In this document: positions 1 to 6,837 of the stretch, one piece after another | How the letters are laid out: each line of letters begins with the position of its first letter | Position numbering within the stretch: position 1 is the first letter of the stretch | DNA from: JBBRYW01 sp038237235 | Lineage (GTDB): Bacteria > Actinomycetota > Thermoleophilia > Gaiellales > Gaiellaceae | Reading direction: 5' to 3' | Assembly (NCBI GenBank): GCA_038237235.1 | Contig: JBBRYW010000145.1 | Span: forward strand, 1 to 8,512 | DNA: 8,512 nucleotides | Made by a program: the position numbers and the translations under genes | Notes under the pieces: generated by a model | Seen by the model: only the letters and a program-made list of their open reading frames with translations | The model's database searches: none | Told to the model about the DNA's origin: nothing

Positions 1-1493
1 ACCCAAGTGGCGCCGGCCGCCGTGTTCAGGAGCGCGTTCAGAATCGGCCAGTCGGCGATCGCGTCCGACCCGTCGCGCATCGCCTCCGTCTCGCGGTACG
101 GCGAGGCAACCGAGCCCGAGTCGAGATGATCGCGCCCGATGGCGACCGGTGCCGCCACGCGCCCCGAGCGAACGAGGTCGTTGATCGCAAGCCCTGCCTG
201 GGCGCGCGCGCCGAGCCCGAGCCAGCAAATCCTGGCGGGCAGCCCCTGGAACGCGACCCGCCCCGGCGCCAGCTCGAGCCACCGCTGGAGCGATGCATCC
301 TCGGCGAACAGCGCTCGAAGCGCCTCGTCGATGACAGCAATGTCAGCCGCCTCCCCCGACAGGGCGGCCCAGCGGAACGGTCCGACGCCGCGACAGAAGA
401 GCGGCCGGATATAGGCCGGGACGAATCCCGGGTATGAGAACGCTTCCTCGACTCCTGCCTCGCGCGCCTCCCCTCTTAGATTGTTGCCATAGTCGAAAAC
501 ATAGCTCCCCGCCCGGACGTACTCGAGCATGGCCTCCACGTGGTGGACAATCGACTCCCGGGCGCGCCTGAGGTACTCCTCAGGATCGGCCCCGCGTAGC
601 AGAACAGCCTCCTCGACCGACAACCCGGCCGGTATGTAGCCGTTGAGCGGATCGTGGGCCGCCGTCTGATCGGTCACGAGATCGAAGTGCTCGCGGCGGC
701 GTGCGAGCTCGGGGACGATGTCGGCGGCATTGCCCAGCAGGCCGATCGAGAGCGGGCGACCTGCGCTCGCGGCATCGCGAACGCGTGCGAGCGCATCGTC
801 GAGGGACTCGGTCGCCTCGTCGAGGTAACGCGCTCGAAGCCTTCGGTCGATTCGAGCCGGGTCGACCTCGATGCAGAGAATCGCTCCGCCCGCCATCGTC
901 GCTGCGAGCGGCTGCGCGCCGCCCATGCCACCGAGACCGGCTGTCAGGATCGTGCGCCCGCTCAGATCCGCCGAGCCGAAATGCTTCTCGCCGGCTGCGG
1001 CAAACGTCTGGTACGTCCCCTGCAGGATCCCCTGCGTCCCGATGTAGATCCAGCTTCCGGCCGTCATCTGACCGAACATCGTCAACCCGAGGGCCTCGAG
1101 CCTGCGGAATTCCTCCGCCGTTGCCCAGCGAGGAACCAGCAGCGAGTTCGCGATCAGCACCCTCGGCGCGCCGGAGTGGGTGCGGAAGATGCCGACGGGC
1201 TTCCCGCTCTGGACGAGCAGGGTCTCGTCATCGCCAAGCCTCAACAGCGAGCGAACCAGCGCGCGGAGCGCCTCGTGGCTCCGCGCCGCCTTGCCGGACC
1301 CGCCGTAGACGACGAGCTCCTCGGGGCGTTCGGCCACCTCAGCGTCCAGATTGTTCAACAGCATCCGCAGCGGCGCCTCCGTCGACCAGGAGCGCGCGTT
1401 CAACGTCGTTCCGCGGGGCGCGCGGATGCGGGAAAGATCGCCGCACAGCCGCTCGACGACCGTCTCGATGTTTGCGTCCGCCAGCGCGGTCAC
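1..1493 (-). CDS. hutU: Urocanate hydratase (urocanase), C-terminus cut off by window edge
   Basis: Second step of histidine degradation: adds water to urocanate to give 4-imidazolone-5-propionate, using tightly bound NAD+ in the cytoplasm. 497 codons are present. The family is usually about 550-560 residues, so roughly 70 are missing beyond the left edge. Seen in the sequence: the N-terminal RAPRGTTLNARSW and ELVVYGGSGKAAR blocks, the NAD-binding GLGGMGGAQ (about residues 186-194), DQTAAHDPLNGY, FDYGNN, and the urocanase signature FQGLPARICW with catalytic Cys423. This Cys and the GMG at 189-191 are both offset by 13 from Cys410 and 176-178 of the Pseudomonas enzyme, which confirms a complete, unshifted frame between them. 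The C-terminal NAD-contact glycine (492 in Pseudomonas) lies outside. The GTG start overlaps the stop of the upstream small gene (GTGA), with GAGGAG about 11 nt before it. Last visible gene of the hutH-small protein-hutU operon; identification is firm. Confidence 0.97.
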   Translation of the reverse strand, partial: MTALADANIETVVERLCGDLSRIRAPRGTTLNARSWSTEAPLRMLLNNLDAEVAERPEELVVYGGSGKAARSHEALRALVRSLLRLGDDETLLVQSGKPVGIFRTHSGAPRVLIANSLLVPRWATAEEFRRLEALGLTMFGQMTAGSWIYIGTQGILQGTYQTFAAAGEKHFGSADLSGRTILTAGLGGMGGAQPLAATMAGGAILCIEVDPARIDRRLRARYLDEATESLDDALARVRDAASAGRPLSIGLLGNAADIVPELARRREHFDLVTDQTAAHDPLNGYIPAGLSVEEAVLLRGADPEEYLRRARESIVHHVEAMLEYVRAGSYVFDYGNNLRGEAREAGVEEAFSYPGFVPAYIRPLFCRGVGPFRWAALSGEAADIAVIDEALRALFAEDASLQRWLELAPGRVAFQGLPARICWLGLGARAQAGLAINDLVRSGRVAAPVAIGRDHLDSGSVASPYRETEAMRDGSDAIADWPILNALLNTAAGATW

Positions 1494-1729
1494 CGTCGGC
1501 GACGCTCCTCCTCGAGTTTCGAGCGAAACTTCCACCAGTTCCAGCCTGTCGCCAGTAGGAAAAAGCCCGTAGCGAACACGAGCCCGCGGAGGAGATTGCC
1601 TCCCGTGGCGTACGCGACCACCACGATGATCACCGCAAACACGCCGTAGACGATCACGCTGTCCCGATAGGGACGCTTCGGAACCGGCAGCCCGGCATCG
1701 AGCGGACGCCTGCGCGAACGTCGACTCAC
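1490..1729 (-). CDS. Small two-helix membrane protein within the hut operon
   Basis: 79 residues; I do not recognise a family. It has a basic N-terminal tail (about residues 1-23, rich in Arg), a hydrophobic helix at about 25-44 (VIVYGVFAVIIVVVAYATGG), a short loop, a second helix at about 46-66 ending in TGWNWW, and a charged tail KFRSKLEEERRRR. Positive charge at both ends predicts a hairpin with both termini in the cytoplasm and no real extracellular domain. The start is GTG, overlapping the hutH stop (GTGA), with GGGAG 7 nt before it. Its own stop overlaps the hutU start. This double coupling argues that it is a real gene, not a chance frame. A role in the hut pathway (for instance helping a transporter or anchoring enzymes) is only inferred from position. 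It could equally be an unrelated membrane protein carried in the operon. Confidence 0.8.
   Translation of the reverse strand: MSRRSRRRPLDAGLPVPKRPYRDSVIVYGVFAVIIVVVAYATGGNLLRGLVFATGFFLLATGWNWWKFRSKLEEERRRR
1505..1512 (-). promoter_or_regulatory. Shine-Dalgarno sequence for hutU
   Basis: AGGAGGAG on the minus strand, embedded in the Glu-Glu codons near the 3' end of the small membrane gene and ending 11 nt before the hutU GTG. The spacing is slightly long, but with the GTGA overlap it supports the chosen hutU start and coupled translation. Confidence 0.55.
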
Positions 1730-3270
1730 TCGAGCTCTCCCACGTCGGCCTCGACCTCCGCGACAAGCGAGCCGTCCCGAAGCGCAGCCGCGACTGCTTC
1801 GATGTCGGGCGCGAGCGACCGGTCGTCGTGAAGGCGGGCCGAGAGGGCGCGAACCGCCTCGCGCGTCGTCCGAACCCCGACCCCGGGCTCGAGGGGCGCC
1901 AGGAACTCGACCGCCTGCGCACCCGCGAGCAGCTCGATCGCGAGCACCCGCTCAGCGTTCGCGAGTACCTGCCACGCCTTCAGCCCGGCCGCGTTTCCCA
2001 TCGACACGTGATCCTCCTGCCCCGCACTGGTGGGAATCGAGTCGACGCTCGCGGGGTGGCACAGGACCTTGTTCTCGCTGACGAGCGAGGCCGCGACGTA
2101 CTGCGGGATCATGAAGCCCGAGTTCAGCCCGCCGTCGCTGGTCAGAAACGCCGGCAGCCCGCCCGAGAGACTCGGGTTGACGAGGCGCTCGACCCTCCGC
2201 TCGGAGATGTTCGAGAGCTCCGATACGGCCATCGCGAGGGCGTCGAGGGCAAACGCAAGAGGCTGGCCATGGAAGTTCCCGTTCGAGACGAGCATCCCGT
2301 CGTCGACCAGCACGAGCGGATTATCCGTCGCGGCGTTCAGCTCGACGCCGACGGTGTACGCGACGTAGTCGAGGAGATCGCGAGCGGCGCCGTGCACTTG
2401 CGGGGCGCAGCGAAGCGAGTAGGCGTCCTGCACTTGATCGCACCAGCGGTGCGACTCGATCACGGCGGACTCTGCGAGCAGACGAAGCACGTTGGCCGCC
2501 GAGGCCAGTTGGCCCCGGAGCGGCCGCAACTCGTGGATCTGGGGAATGAAGCTCGTCCGCGAGCCCTGCAGCGCCTCGAGCGACACGGCGCACGCGAGAT
2601 CGGCCGCCTTGGCGAGCCGCTGCGCCCGCACGAGGCCCAGCGCGGCGAAAGCCGCCATGAACTGCGTCCCGTTCACGAGCGACAGCCCTTCCTTGGCGAT
2701 CAGGCGGGTGGGCTCGAGCCCGACCGCGGCGAGCGCTTCCCGTCCCGGCAGAAGCCGCCCCTCCACCCACGCCTCCCCCTCGCCGACCAGCGGCAGCGCA
2801 AGATGCGCGAGGGGGGCGAGATCTCCGCTCGCGCCGACCGAGCCGCGGGCCGGCACGCGGGGCAGCACGCCGCGGTTGAGACACTCCAGGAGCAGCTCGA
2901 CCGTCTCGGCGCGCGCGCCGGAGCAGCCCTTCGCGAGCGTGTTGACTCGCATCAGCATCGCGGCGCGAACGATCTCGTCCGGATAGGGCTCCCCCACCCC
3001 CGCCGCATGGCTTCGCAGCAGCCGGAGCTGCAGCTCGTCCGTCAGCTCCTCGGGAATCGCTCGGGAGACGAACCGGCCAACGCCCGTGTTGACGCCGTAG
3101 GTGTGCTCGCGCGCGCCGTAGCGCGTCCGGTCGACGAGCTCCCGCGCAACCCCCATGCGGTCGCGCGCGCCAGCGGAGAGCGTGGCCGCGCCGCCATCCA
3201 CAGCGACGGCCCAGACGTCGTCGACGCAGAGATCCTCTCCGCTGACCGAGACGGCCGTCCGCTGCGCCAT
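1726..3270 (-). CDS. hutH: Histidine ammonia-lyase (histidase)
   Basis: Removes ammonia from L-histidine to give trans-urocanate, the committed step of histidine degradation; cytoplasmic and normally a homotetramer. 514 residues, close to the usual 500-510. Seen: the N-terminal YGVNTG with catalytic Tyr58, LLRSHAAGVGEP, and GSVGASGDLAPLAHL, whose Ala147-Ser148-Gly149 cyclise to the MIO electrophile. Further on are Tyr284 in YSLRCAPQ, NAATDNPL (312-319), GNFHGQP (331-337) and SAGQEDHVSMG. The ATG at 3270 puts the normal family N-terminus (MAQRTAVSVSGEDL) first. The open frame runs 84 codons further upstream, but that stretch is low-complexity and lies antisense to the divergent transporter gene. 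A TACACT box 8 nt before this ATG suggests leaderless transcription. The MIO Ala-Ser-Gly is shared with phenylalanine and tyrosine ammonia-lyases, but co-transcription with hutU settles histidine as the substrate. Confidence 0.97.
   Translation of the reverse strand: MAQRTAVSVSGEDLCVDDVWAVAVDGGAATLSAGARDRMGVARELVDRTRYGAREHTYGVNTGVGRFVSRAIPEELTDELQLRLLRSHAAGVGEPYPDEIVRAAMLMRVNTLAKGCSGARAETVELLLECLNRGVLPRVPARGSVGASGDLAPLAHLALPLVGEGEAWVEGRLLPGREALAAVGLEPTRLIAKEGLSLVNGTQFMAAFAALGLVRAQRLAKAADLACAVSLEALQGSRTSFIPQIHELRPLRGQLASAANVLRLLAESAVIESHRWCDQVQDAYSLRCAPQVHGAARDLLDYVAYTVGVELNAATDNPLVLVDDGMLVSNGNFHGQPLAFALDALAMAVSELSNISERRVERLVNPSLSGGLPAFLTSDGGLNSGFMIPQYVAASLVSENKVLCHPASVDSIPTSAGQEDHVSMGNAAGLKAWQVLANAERVLAIELLAGAQAVEFLAPLEPGVGVRTTREAVRALSARLHDDRSLAPDIEAVAAALRDGSLVAEVEADVGELE
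1737..1741 (-). promoter_or_regulatory. Shine-Dalgarno sequence for the small membrane gene
   Basis: GGGAG on the minus strand, inside the last codons of hutH, 7 nt before the GTG start at 1729. The good spacing supports translation of the 79-residue protein, in contrast to the first genes of the window, which lack such a sequence. Confidence 0.5.
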
Positions 3271-3278
3271 CGGCGGCC

Positions 3279-3284
3279 AGTGTA
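3279..3284 (-). promoter_or_regulatory. Probable -10 box of the hutH operon (leaderless)
   Basis: TACACT on the minus strand, 8 nt upstream of the hutH ATG. It fits the TAnnnT consensus, and the distance would put the transcription start on or next to the A of the ATG, giving a leaderless mRNA. No Shine-Dalgarno sequence is present before hutH and I see no convincing -35 hexamer at 17 nt. Confidence 0.5.
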
Positions 3285-3292
3285 GACGGCCC

Positions 3293-3308
3293 GCCCGGCC
3301 GGCCGGGC
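3293..3308. repeat. Perfect 16-bp palindrome between hutH and the transporter gene, candidate operator
   Basis: The sequence gcccggccggccgggc equals its own reverse complement with no spacer and lies in the 49-nt divergent gap. Relative to a hutH start at its ATG it covers about -23 to -38, and relative to the transporter start about -27 to -12. A dimeric regulator bound here would block both promoters. Pure G+C composition in a GC-rich genome makes a chance palindrome more likely than usual, so an operator role is inference. Confidence 0.35.
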
Positions 3309-3313
3309 AAACT
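3308..3313 (+). promoter_or_regulatory. Possible -10 box of the transporter gene
   Basis: CAAACT keeps the A at position 2 and T at position 6 of the -10 consensus and ends 6 nt before the GTG at 3320, the spacing expected for a leaderless message. The match is weak. The support comes mainly from the same spacing seen at the other first genes here. Confidence 0.25.
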
Positions 3314-3319
3314 CGCCCC

Positions 3320-4570
3320 GTGATCGACAATCTCAGTCCGGGCGAGCTCGACCCCGTGGCTGCGGGCCTTGTGCCGCCGCAGGAGCGCGCCCTCGCGCTG
3401 CTCGGACGCCGTGACTTCCGCCACGTGTACCTCGCGGCGCTCGTGAGCGAGCTGGGCGACGCTTTCCAGTACATCGCACTGATGTGGGTCGCCCTCGTCG
3501 CGGGTGGCCCGCTCGGCGTCATCGCCGTTCGCCTGGGGGACAGCGTACCGGCGCTCGTCTTCGGCTTTCACGGGGGCCTGATCGCCGACCGGCTCGATCG
3601 GAGGCGGACGATGATCGTGGCCGATGTCGTTCGCGCCGCGACGCTCGTTCCTGTCGCCCTGGGCGGACTCACCGGACACCTCCCGTTGTGGGGCCTCGTA
3701 GCGGCCGCCTTCTTCCTGACGGCTGCCACGAGCTATTTCGAGCCCGCCTACGGGGCGCTTTTGCCAGGGCTCGTCGAGCGGCGGAACGTCCAGGCGGCGA
3801 ACGGCCTCGTGCAGGCGACGAACGCGATCGTCTCGGTCGGCGGTTGGGCGCTCGCCGCCGCCCTGCTCGCGTTCCTCCCGATCTCGGTCTTCTTCGCTGT
3901 CAACGCCGCCTCGTTCGTCCTGTCCGCGCTTCTCATCGGCCGCGTGCGCGCACAACCGCGGCGGGCAGAGACGACCGCGCGTCCGCGTATTCGCGAGGGC
4001 TTCTCCGCGCTCCGGCCGCGACCGATGCTCGCCGCCGCAGTGGCCGCTGTCGCGGTGGCGGTCACGATCTCGTCGGGGACCTGGATTGTCGGCGTGCCGA
4101 CGCTCGTGCGAGACGCCCTTCACGGCGGGGCGGGAAGCTTCTCGCTCCTCGCCGCCTCCTACGCCGTCGGCGCCACTGCCTCGGGTCTGTTCCTCGGCCG
4201 ACGTCCGATTCGCCGGAAGGCGCTCGCCTCCCTCCTCGCCTGGACGCTCTACGCGCCGGCCTACGCGCTGCTCGCTACCGCCGGCTCCCTGTTGCCCGCG
4301 CTCGCCGGTGCGGCCGTGGCCGGGCTCGCACAGAGCCTTGCGATCATCCTCGTCACCGCCGCGGCCCAGGAAGCGCTTCCCGATGCCCTCCTCGGGCGCG
4401 TGACGGGGCTCATCTCGCTCCTCCGCACAGGCGCCCACGCCACCGGGCTCCTGCTGGTCGCGCCCCTCTTCGCGATCGTCGCGCCCCACACCGTCTTCGC
4501 GGCGGCGGCCCTCGCGATCGCGCTCGTCGGCCTGGCCGGCGCGATTCTCGCCGCGCGCTCGCTACCCTGA
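3320..4570 (+). CDS. Major facilitator superfamily transporter, probable exporter
   Basis: 416 residues of a polytopic inner-membrane protein with about ten to twelve hydrophobic segments. After a short cytoplasmic tail comes RRDFRHVYLAALVSELGDAF (30-49), typical of the first helix of the EntS/MFS_3-type exporters. MFS motif A is seen as GGLIADRLDRRRTM (about 85-98) in the loop between helices 2 and 3. A basic central loop (about 212-235, RAQPRRAETTARPRIREG) separates the two halves. The substrate cannot be read from sequence; the family exports small hydrophobic or siderophore-like compounds by proton antiport. The GTG at 3320 was chosen because earlier in-frame starts lie inside hutH. A GTG 12 codons later is an alternative. 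It is divergent from hutH, so import of histidine or urocanate is conceivable, but its resemblance is to exporters. The SpoIID-like gene follows 9 nt after its stop, probably in the same operon. Confidence 0.88.
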   Translation: MIDNLSPGELDPVAAGLVPPQERALALLGRRDFRHVYLAALVSELGDAFQYIALMWVALVAGGPLGVIAVRLGDSVPALVFGFHGGLIADRLDRRRTMIVADVVRAATLVPVALGGLTGHLPLWGLVAAAFFLTAATSYFEPAYGALLPGLVERRNVQAANGLVQATNAIVSVGGWALAAALLAFLPISVFFAVNAASFVLSALLIGRVRAQPRRAETTARPRIREGFSALRPRPMLAAAVAAVAVAVTISSGTWIVGVPTLVRDALHGGAGSFSLLAASYAVGATASGLFLGRRPIRRKALASLLAWTLYAPAYALLATAGSLLPALAGAAVAGLAQSLAIILVTAAAQEALPDALLGRVTGLISLLRTGAHATGLLLVAPLFAIVAPHTVFAAAALAIALVGLAGAILAARSLP

Positions 4571-4579
4571 GCGGCCGCC

Positions 4580-5950
4580 GTGCGCCTCCGCATCGTCCTG
4601 CTCGCGACCATCCTGGGCGGACTCGCCTGCCAACCCGCCGCGCGTGGGGCATTCCTGGTCGTCAAGGGGCGCGGCTGGGGCCACGGGATCGGTATGGGCC
4701 AGTTCGGCGCCGAGGGCTTCGCGCTGCGCGGCTGGTCACATGCCCGGATCCTCGCGCACTACTACCCCGGAACCACTCTCCGTAGAGTCCCCGACCGGAC
4801 GATCCGCGTGCTGATCGTCCAGGGGAGAAGCCGGGTCGGGATCGCCTCACGTCGGCCGTACCGGGTTCGCGACGCGGCCGGCCGATCGTGGACACTGCCC
4901 GGGAGGAGGATCCTCCTGACGCCGGGGCCGCACCTCCGCCTGGGGGGACGCACGGTCGCACTGCGCCTGCCGCTGACGATCGAGCCGGGCGCCGGCCCGC
5001 TCCGGGTCGACGACCGCGGCTATCGCGGGTCGCTGACCGTGCTGCGGGCCGGGCGCGCGCTGTCGGTCGTCGACACCCTCAACCTCGAGCTGTACCTCCG
5101 CGGGGTCGTCGGCTGGGAGATGCCGCATCGCTGGGCGCCGGCCGCGCTTGCGGCACAGGCGGTCGCCGCGCGCTCGTACGCCCTCTCGACGCTCCATTCA
5201 GGGCAGGCGTTCGACCTTTTCGCCGACACGCGCGACCAGGTCTACGGCGGAATCCGTGCCGAGTACGCGTCGACTGTGCGAGCGGTTGCCGAGACGTCCG
5301 GGCAGGTACTGCTCTGGCGAGGACAGGTTGCGCGCGCGTACTACTCGTCGACATCCGGCGGCCGGACGCAGGCCCTTGCCGACGCGCTGCCCGGCGTCTC
5401 CCCGGTCCCCTACCTCGTCTCGGTCAGCGACCCCTACGACTCGCTCTCGCCGCGCCATCGCTGGGGGCCGTTCCGCTTCTCCCGAGCACGCCTCGGCTCG
5501 CTCCTCCACGTGCCAAAGCCGATCTCGGTCGGCCTGACGCGAAACGCGTCGGATCGCGTCGCCACGGTCGTCCTTCGCTGGCTGGGCGGGATCAGCCGGA
5601 TCGGCGGGCGCGATTTCCAGCGGAAGCTCGACCTGCCCTCCACCTGGTTCTCGGTGCAGCCCCTGAGCGGCTCACGCACAGCACCTCACGTGCACCGGAC
5701 GATCCGCGGAAGCCTCCGCGGCTGGCTCGTCGTGTTGCAAAGCGTACCTCTGTCCGACGGGCCGACCGGGCTGCGGACACTTGCCCGGAAGGCGCACGCC
5801 CGCGTCTTTCGCTCGTCCGACCTGCCGGGTCTGCGCCCCGGCTACTACGTCGCCGCAGCCGGGCCGTTCCGATCGGAGACCGTGACCCGTCAGCTAGCAG
5901 CGCGCCTGGAAGGGCGCTTCCCCGGCGCCTACGCCCGCCGGGTCAGCTGA
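4580..5950 (+). CDS. Secreted SpoIID/LytB-domain protein with C-terminal SPOR domain
   Basis: 456 residues. Residues 1-23 form a signal peptide (MRLRIVLLATILGGLAC then ARGA). The GRGWGHGIGMGQFGAEG motif and ILAHYYPGT follow directly (30-64). The SpoIID core then includes NLELYLRGVVGWEMP (168-182), with Glu180 at the position of the catalytic Glu of Bacillus SpoIID, ALAAQAVAARSYAL (189-202) and YYSSTSGGRT (254-263). The last 80 residues begin RGWLVVLQSVP and contain GYYVAAAGPF, the pattern of a SPOR domain. SpoIID proteins are lytic transglycosylases acting on glycan strands stripped of stem peptides, and SPOR domains bind such denuded strands, so the fusion makes sense as targeting plus cutting. 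The protein probably acts in wall remodelling or division outside the membrane. In Bacillus SpoIID the GHG motif is at the end of the domain, here at the front. The start is GTG without a Shine-Dalgarno sequence, 9 nt after the transporter stop. The catalytic role of Glu180 is by analogy. Confidence 0.87.
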   Translation: MRLRIVLLATILGGLACQPAARGAFLVVKGRGWGHGIGMGQFGAEGFALRGWSHARILAHYYPGTTLRRVPDRTIRVLIVQGRSRVGIASRRPYRVRDAAGRSWTLPGRRILLTPGPHLRLGGRTVALRLPLTIEPGAGPLRVDDRGYRGSLTVLRAGRALSVVDTLNLELYLRGVVGWEMPHRWAPAALAAQAVAARSYALSTLHSGQAFDLFADTRDQVYGGIRAEYASTVRAVAETSGQVLLWRGQVARAYYSSTSGGRTQALADALPGVSPVPYLVSVSDPYDSLSPRHRWGPFRFSRARLGSLLHVPKPISVGLTRNASDRVATVVLRWLGGISRIGGRDFQRKLDLPSTWFSVQPLSGSRTAPHVHRTIRGSLRGWLVVLQSVPLSDGPTGLRTLARKAHARVFRSSDLPGLRPGYYVAAAGPFRSETVTRQLAARLEGRFPGAYARRVS

Positions 5951-6818
5951 GCAGCCGAAGCTCGAGCACGCGCGAGGCGTCGAAGCCGTCGATCTCGAGG
6001 GCCGCGCCGGCCGCCGCCACCGCTGCGCCGGCGGGCATCAGACCGACGAGCTCCGAGCCAACGACCTCCGCGCCTCGGCTCTCGGCCTCGGCCCTCACGC
6101 GAGCGACGATCTCGTGCAGCGCCGAGGCCTCGTAATCCTCGACGTTCATGCTCACCTGCACCAGGCCGGCGCCCGGCAGGTCGAGGCCGAGCGCCCGCAG
6201 GCCCGTGAAGCCGCCGCCCGACTCGCGCACGACGGCCGCGACGTCGCGGGCGACCCCGACGCCGACGCCACGCAGGTTCACGTTGAAGGCGATCAGAGGC
6301 TGACGAGCGCCGATCAGGACACCGCCGGCGCTCGGATGCAGCCGGCCAGGCCCGAAGTCAGGCGCGAGCTCTCCGCTCTCGATGCGGCGCGCGAGCTCGG
6401 CCGGGCCGCCGCTACGGAAGTACGCGGGACCCCGCCCGGGCGCGCCGTAGAGAAAGACCGGAAGTCCGAGCTCGGAGCCGGCCCGGCGGGCGAGCTCGGT
6501 GGCTGCCGCTCGTGCCCGATCCATTTCCTCGGGCCGGATGGGCACCAGCGGGACGACGTCGGCGGCGCCGATCCGGGGGTGCGCTCCGTCATGGCGGCGC
6601 AGATCGATCCGGTCGCGCGCGCAAGCAATGCCTGCGAGCAACGCGGCCACCAGCGCGTCCTCGCCTCCGACGAGCGTGAAGACGGAGCGGTGGTGGTCCG
6701 CGTCGGCATGGACGTCGAGCAGCTCCGCGTGCGCGGCCATGGCGTCCGCGAGCGCGTCGATCGTCGCCCGGTCACGCCCCTCCGAGAAGTTGGGCACGGA
6801 CTCGAGCGGCAGCCGCAC
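5943..6818 (-). CDS. ftcD: Glutamate formimidoyltransferase, stand-alone
   Basis: Transfers the formimino group from N-formiminoglutamate to tetrahydrofolate, releasing glutamate and 5-formimino-THF, a last step of one route of histidine degradation. 291 residues correspond to the formiminotransferase half of mammalian FTCD; no cyclodeaminase domain follows. Seen: the N-terminal LESVPNFSEGRD (5-16), HADADHHRSVFTLVG (37-51), and IDLRRHDGAHPRIGAADV (71-88), whose His80 matches the catalytic His82 region of the pig enzyme. LGLPVFLYG, IAFNVNL and QVSMNVEDY follow. The GTG at 6818 is preferred over the ATG at 6839: it places the conserved VPNFSEG block at the usual distance from the N-terminus and lies 7 nt after a TAGACT box. 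Its 3' end overlaps the SpoIID-like gene tail to tail by 8 bp. The neighbouring hutH and hutU support the pathway assignment. The cyclodeaminase must be encoded elsewhere. Confidence 0.93.
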   Translation of the reverse strand: MRLPLESVPNFSEGRDRATIDALADAMAAHAELLDVHADADHHRSVFTLVGGEDALVAALLAGIACARDRIDLRRHDGAHPRIGAADVVPLVPIRPEEMDRARAAATELARRAGSELGLPVFLYGAPGRGPAYFRSGGPAELARRIESGELAPDFGPGRLHPSAGGVLIGARQPLIAFNVNLRGVGVGVARDVAAVVRESGGGFTGLRALGLDLPGAGLVQVSMNVEDYEASALHEIVARVRAEAESRGAEVVGSELVGLMPAGAAVAAAGAALEIDGFDASRVLELRLLS

Positions 6819-6824
6819 CCGACG

Positions 6825-6831
6825 TAGTCTA
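6825..6831. promoter_or_regulatory. Shared bidirectional -10 element for ftcD and the methyltransferase gene
   Basis: The 7-mer TAGTCTA reads TAGACTA on the other strand. TAGTCT (6825-6830) ends 7 nt before the ATG at 6838 on the plus strand. TAGACT (6831-6826) ends 7 nt before the GTG at 6818 on the minus strand. Both spacings are right for leaderless transcription, so one site seems to serve two genes whose start codons are only 19 nt apart. No clear -35 hexamers were found on either side. Confidence 0.55.
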
Positions 6832-6837
6832 GGACGC

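Noticed and set aside
3293..3308. The GC palindrome as an intrinsic terminator.
   Set aside because: It lies between divergent start codons, has no loop and no following T-run, so it cannot act as a standard terminator for any gene here.
3155..3319. Upstream in-frame starts for the MFS transporter.
   Set aside because: They lie inside hutH on the opposite strand, and the residues are Arg/Ser/Thr-rich with no transporter character.
3271..3522. An 84-codon N-terminal extension of hutH to an upstream ATG.
   Set aside because: The added residues resemble no histidase, would overlap the divergent transporter gene and bypass the TACACT box. The ATG at 3270 gives the family N-terminus.
2321..4489. 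A 722-codon open frame on the minus strand running across hutH and the transporter gene.
   Set aside because: Its translation is Arg/Gly/Glu-rich low complexity with no motif, and it is out of frame with hutH and antisense to a clear MFS gene. Long spurious frames are expected at this GC content.
4580..4648. Cys17 of the SpoIID-like protein as a lipoprotein attachment site.
   Set aside because: The residues before it (Gly-Leu-Ala) lack the usual Leu at position -3 of a lipobox. An ordinary signal peptide ending near residue 23 fits better.
4888..6135. A 415-codon plus-strand frame overlapping the SpoIID-like gene and the end of ftcD.
   Set aside because: Arg/Ala/Pro-rich low-complexity translation in a different frame from the recognised SpoIID motifs; a shadow frame.
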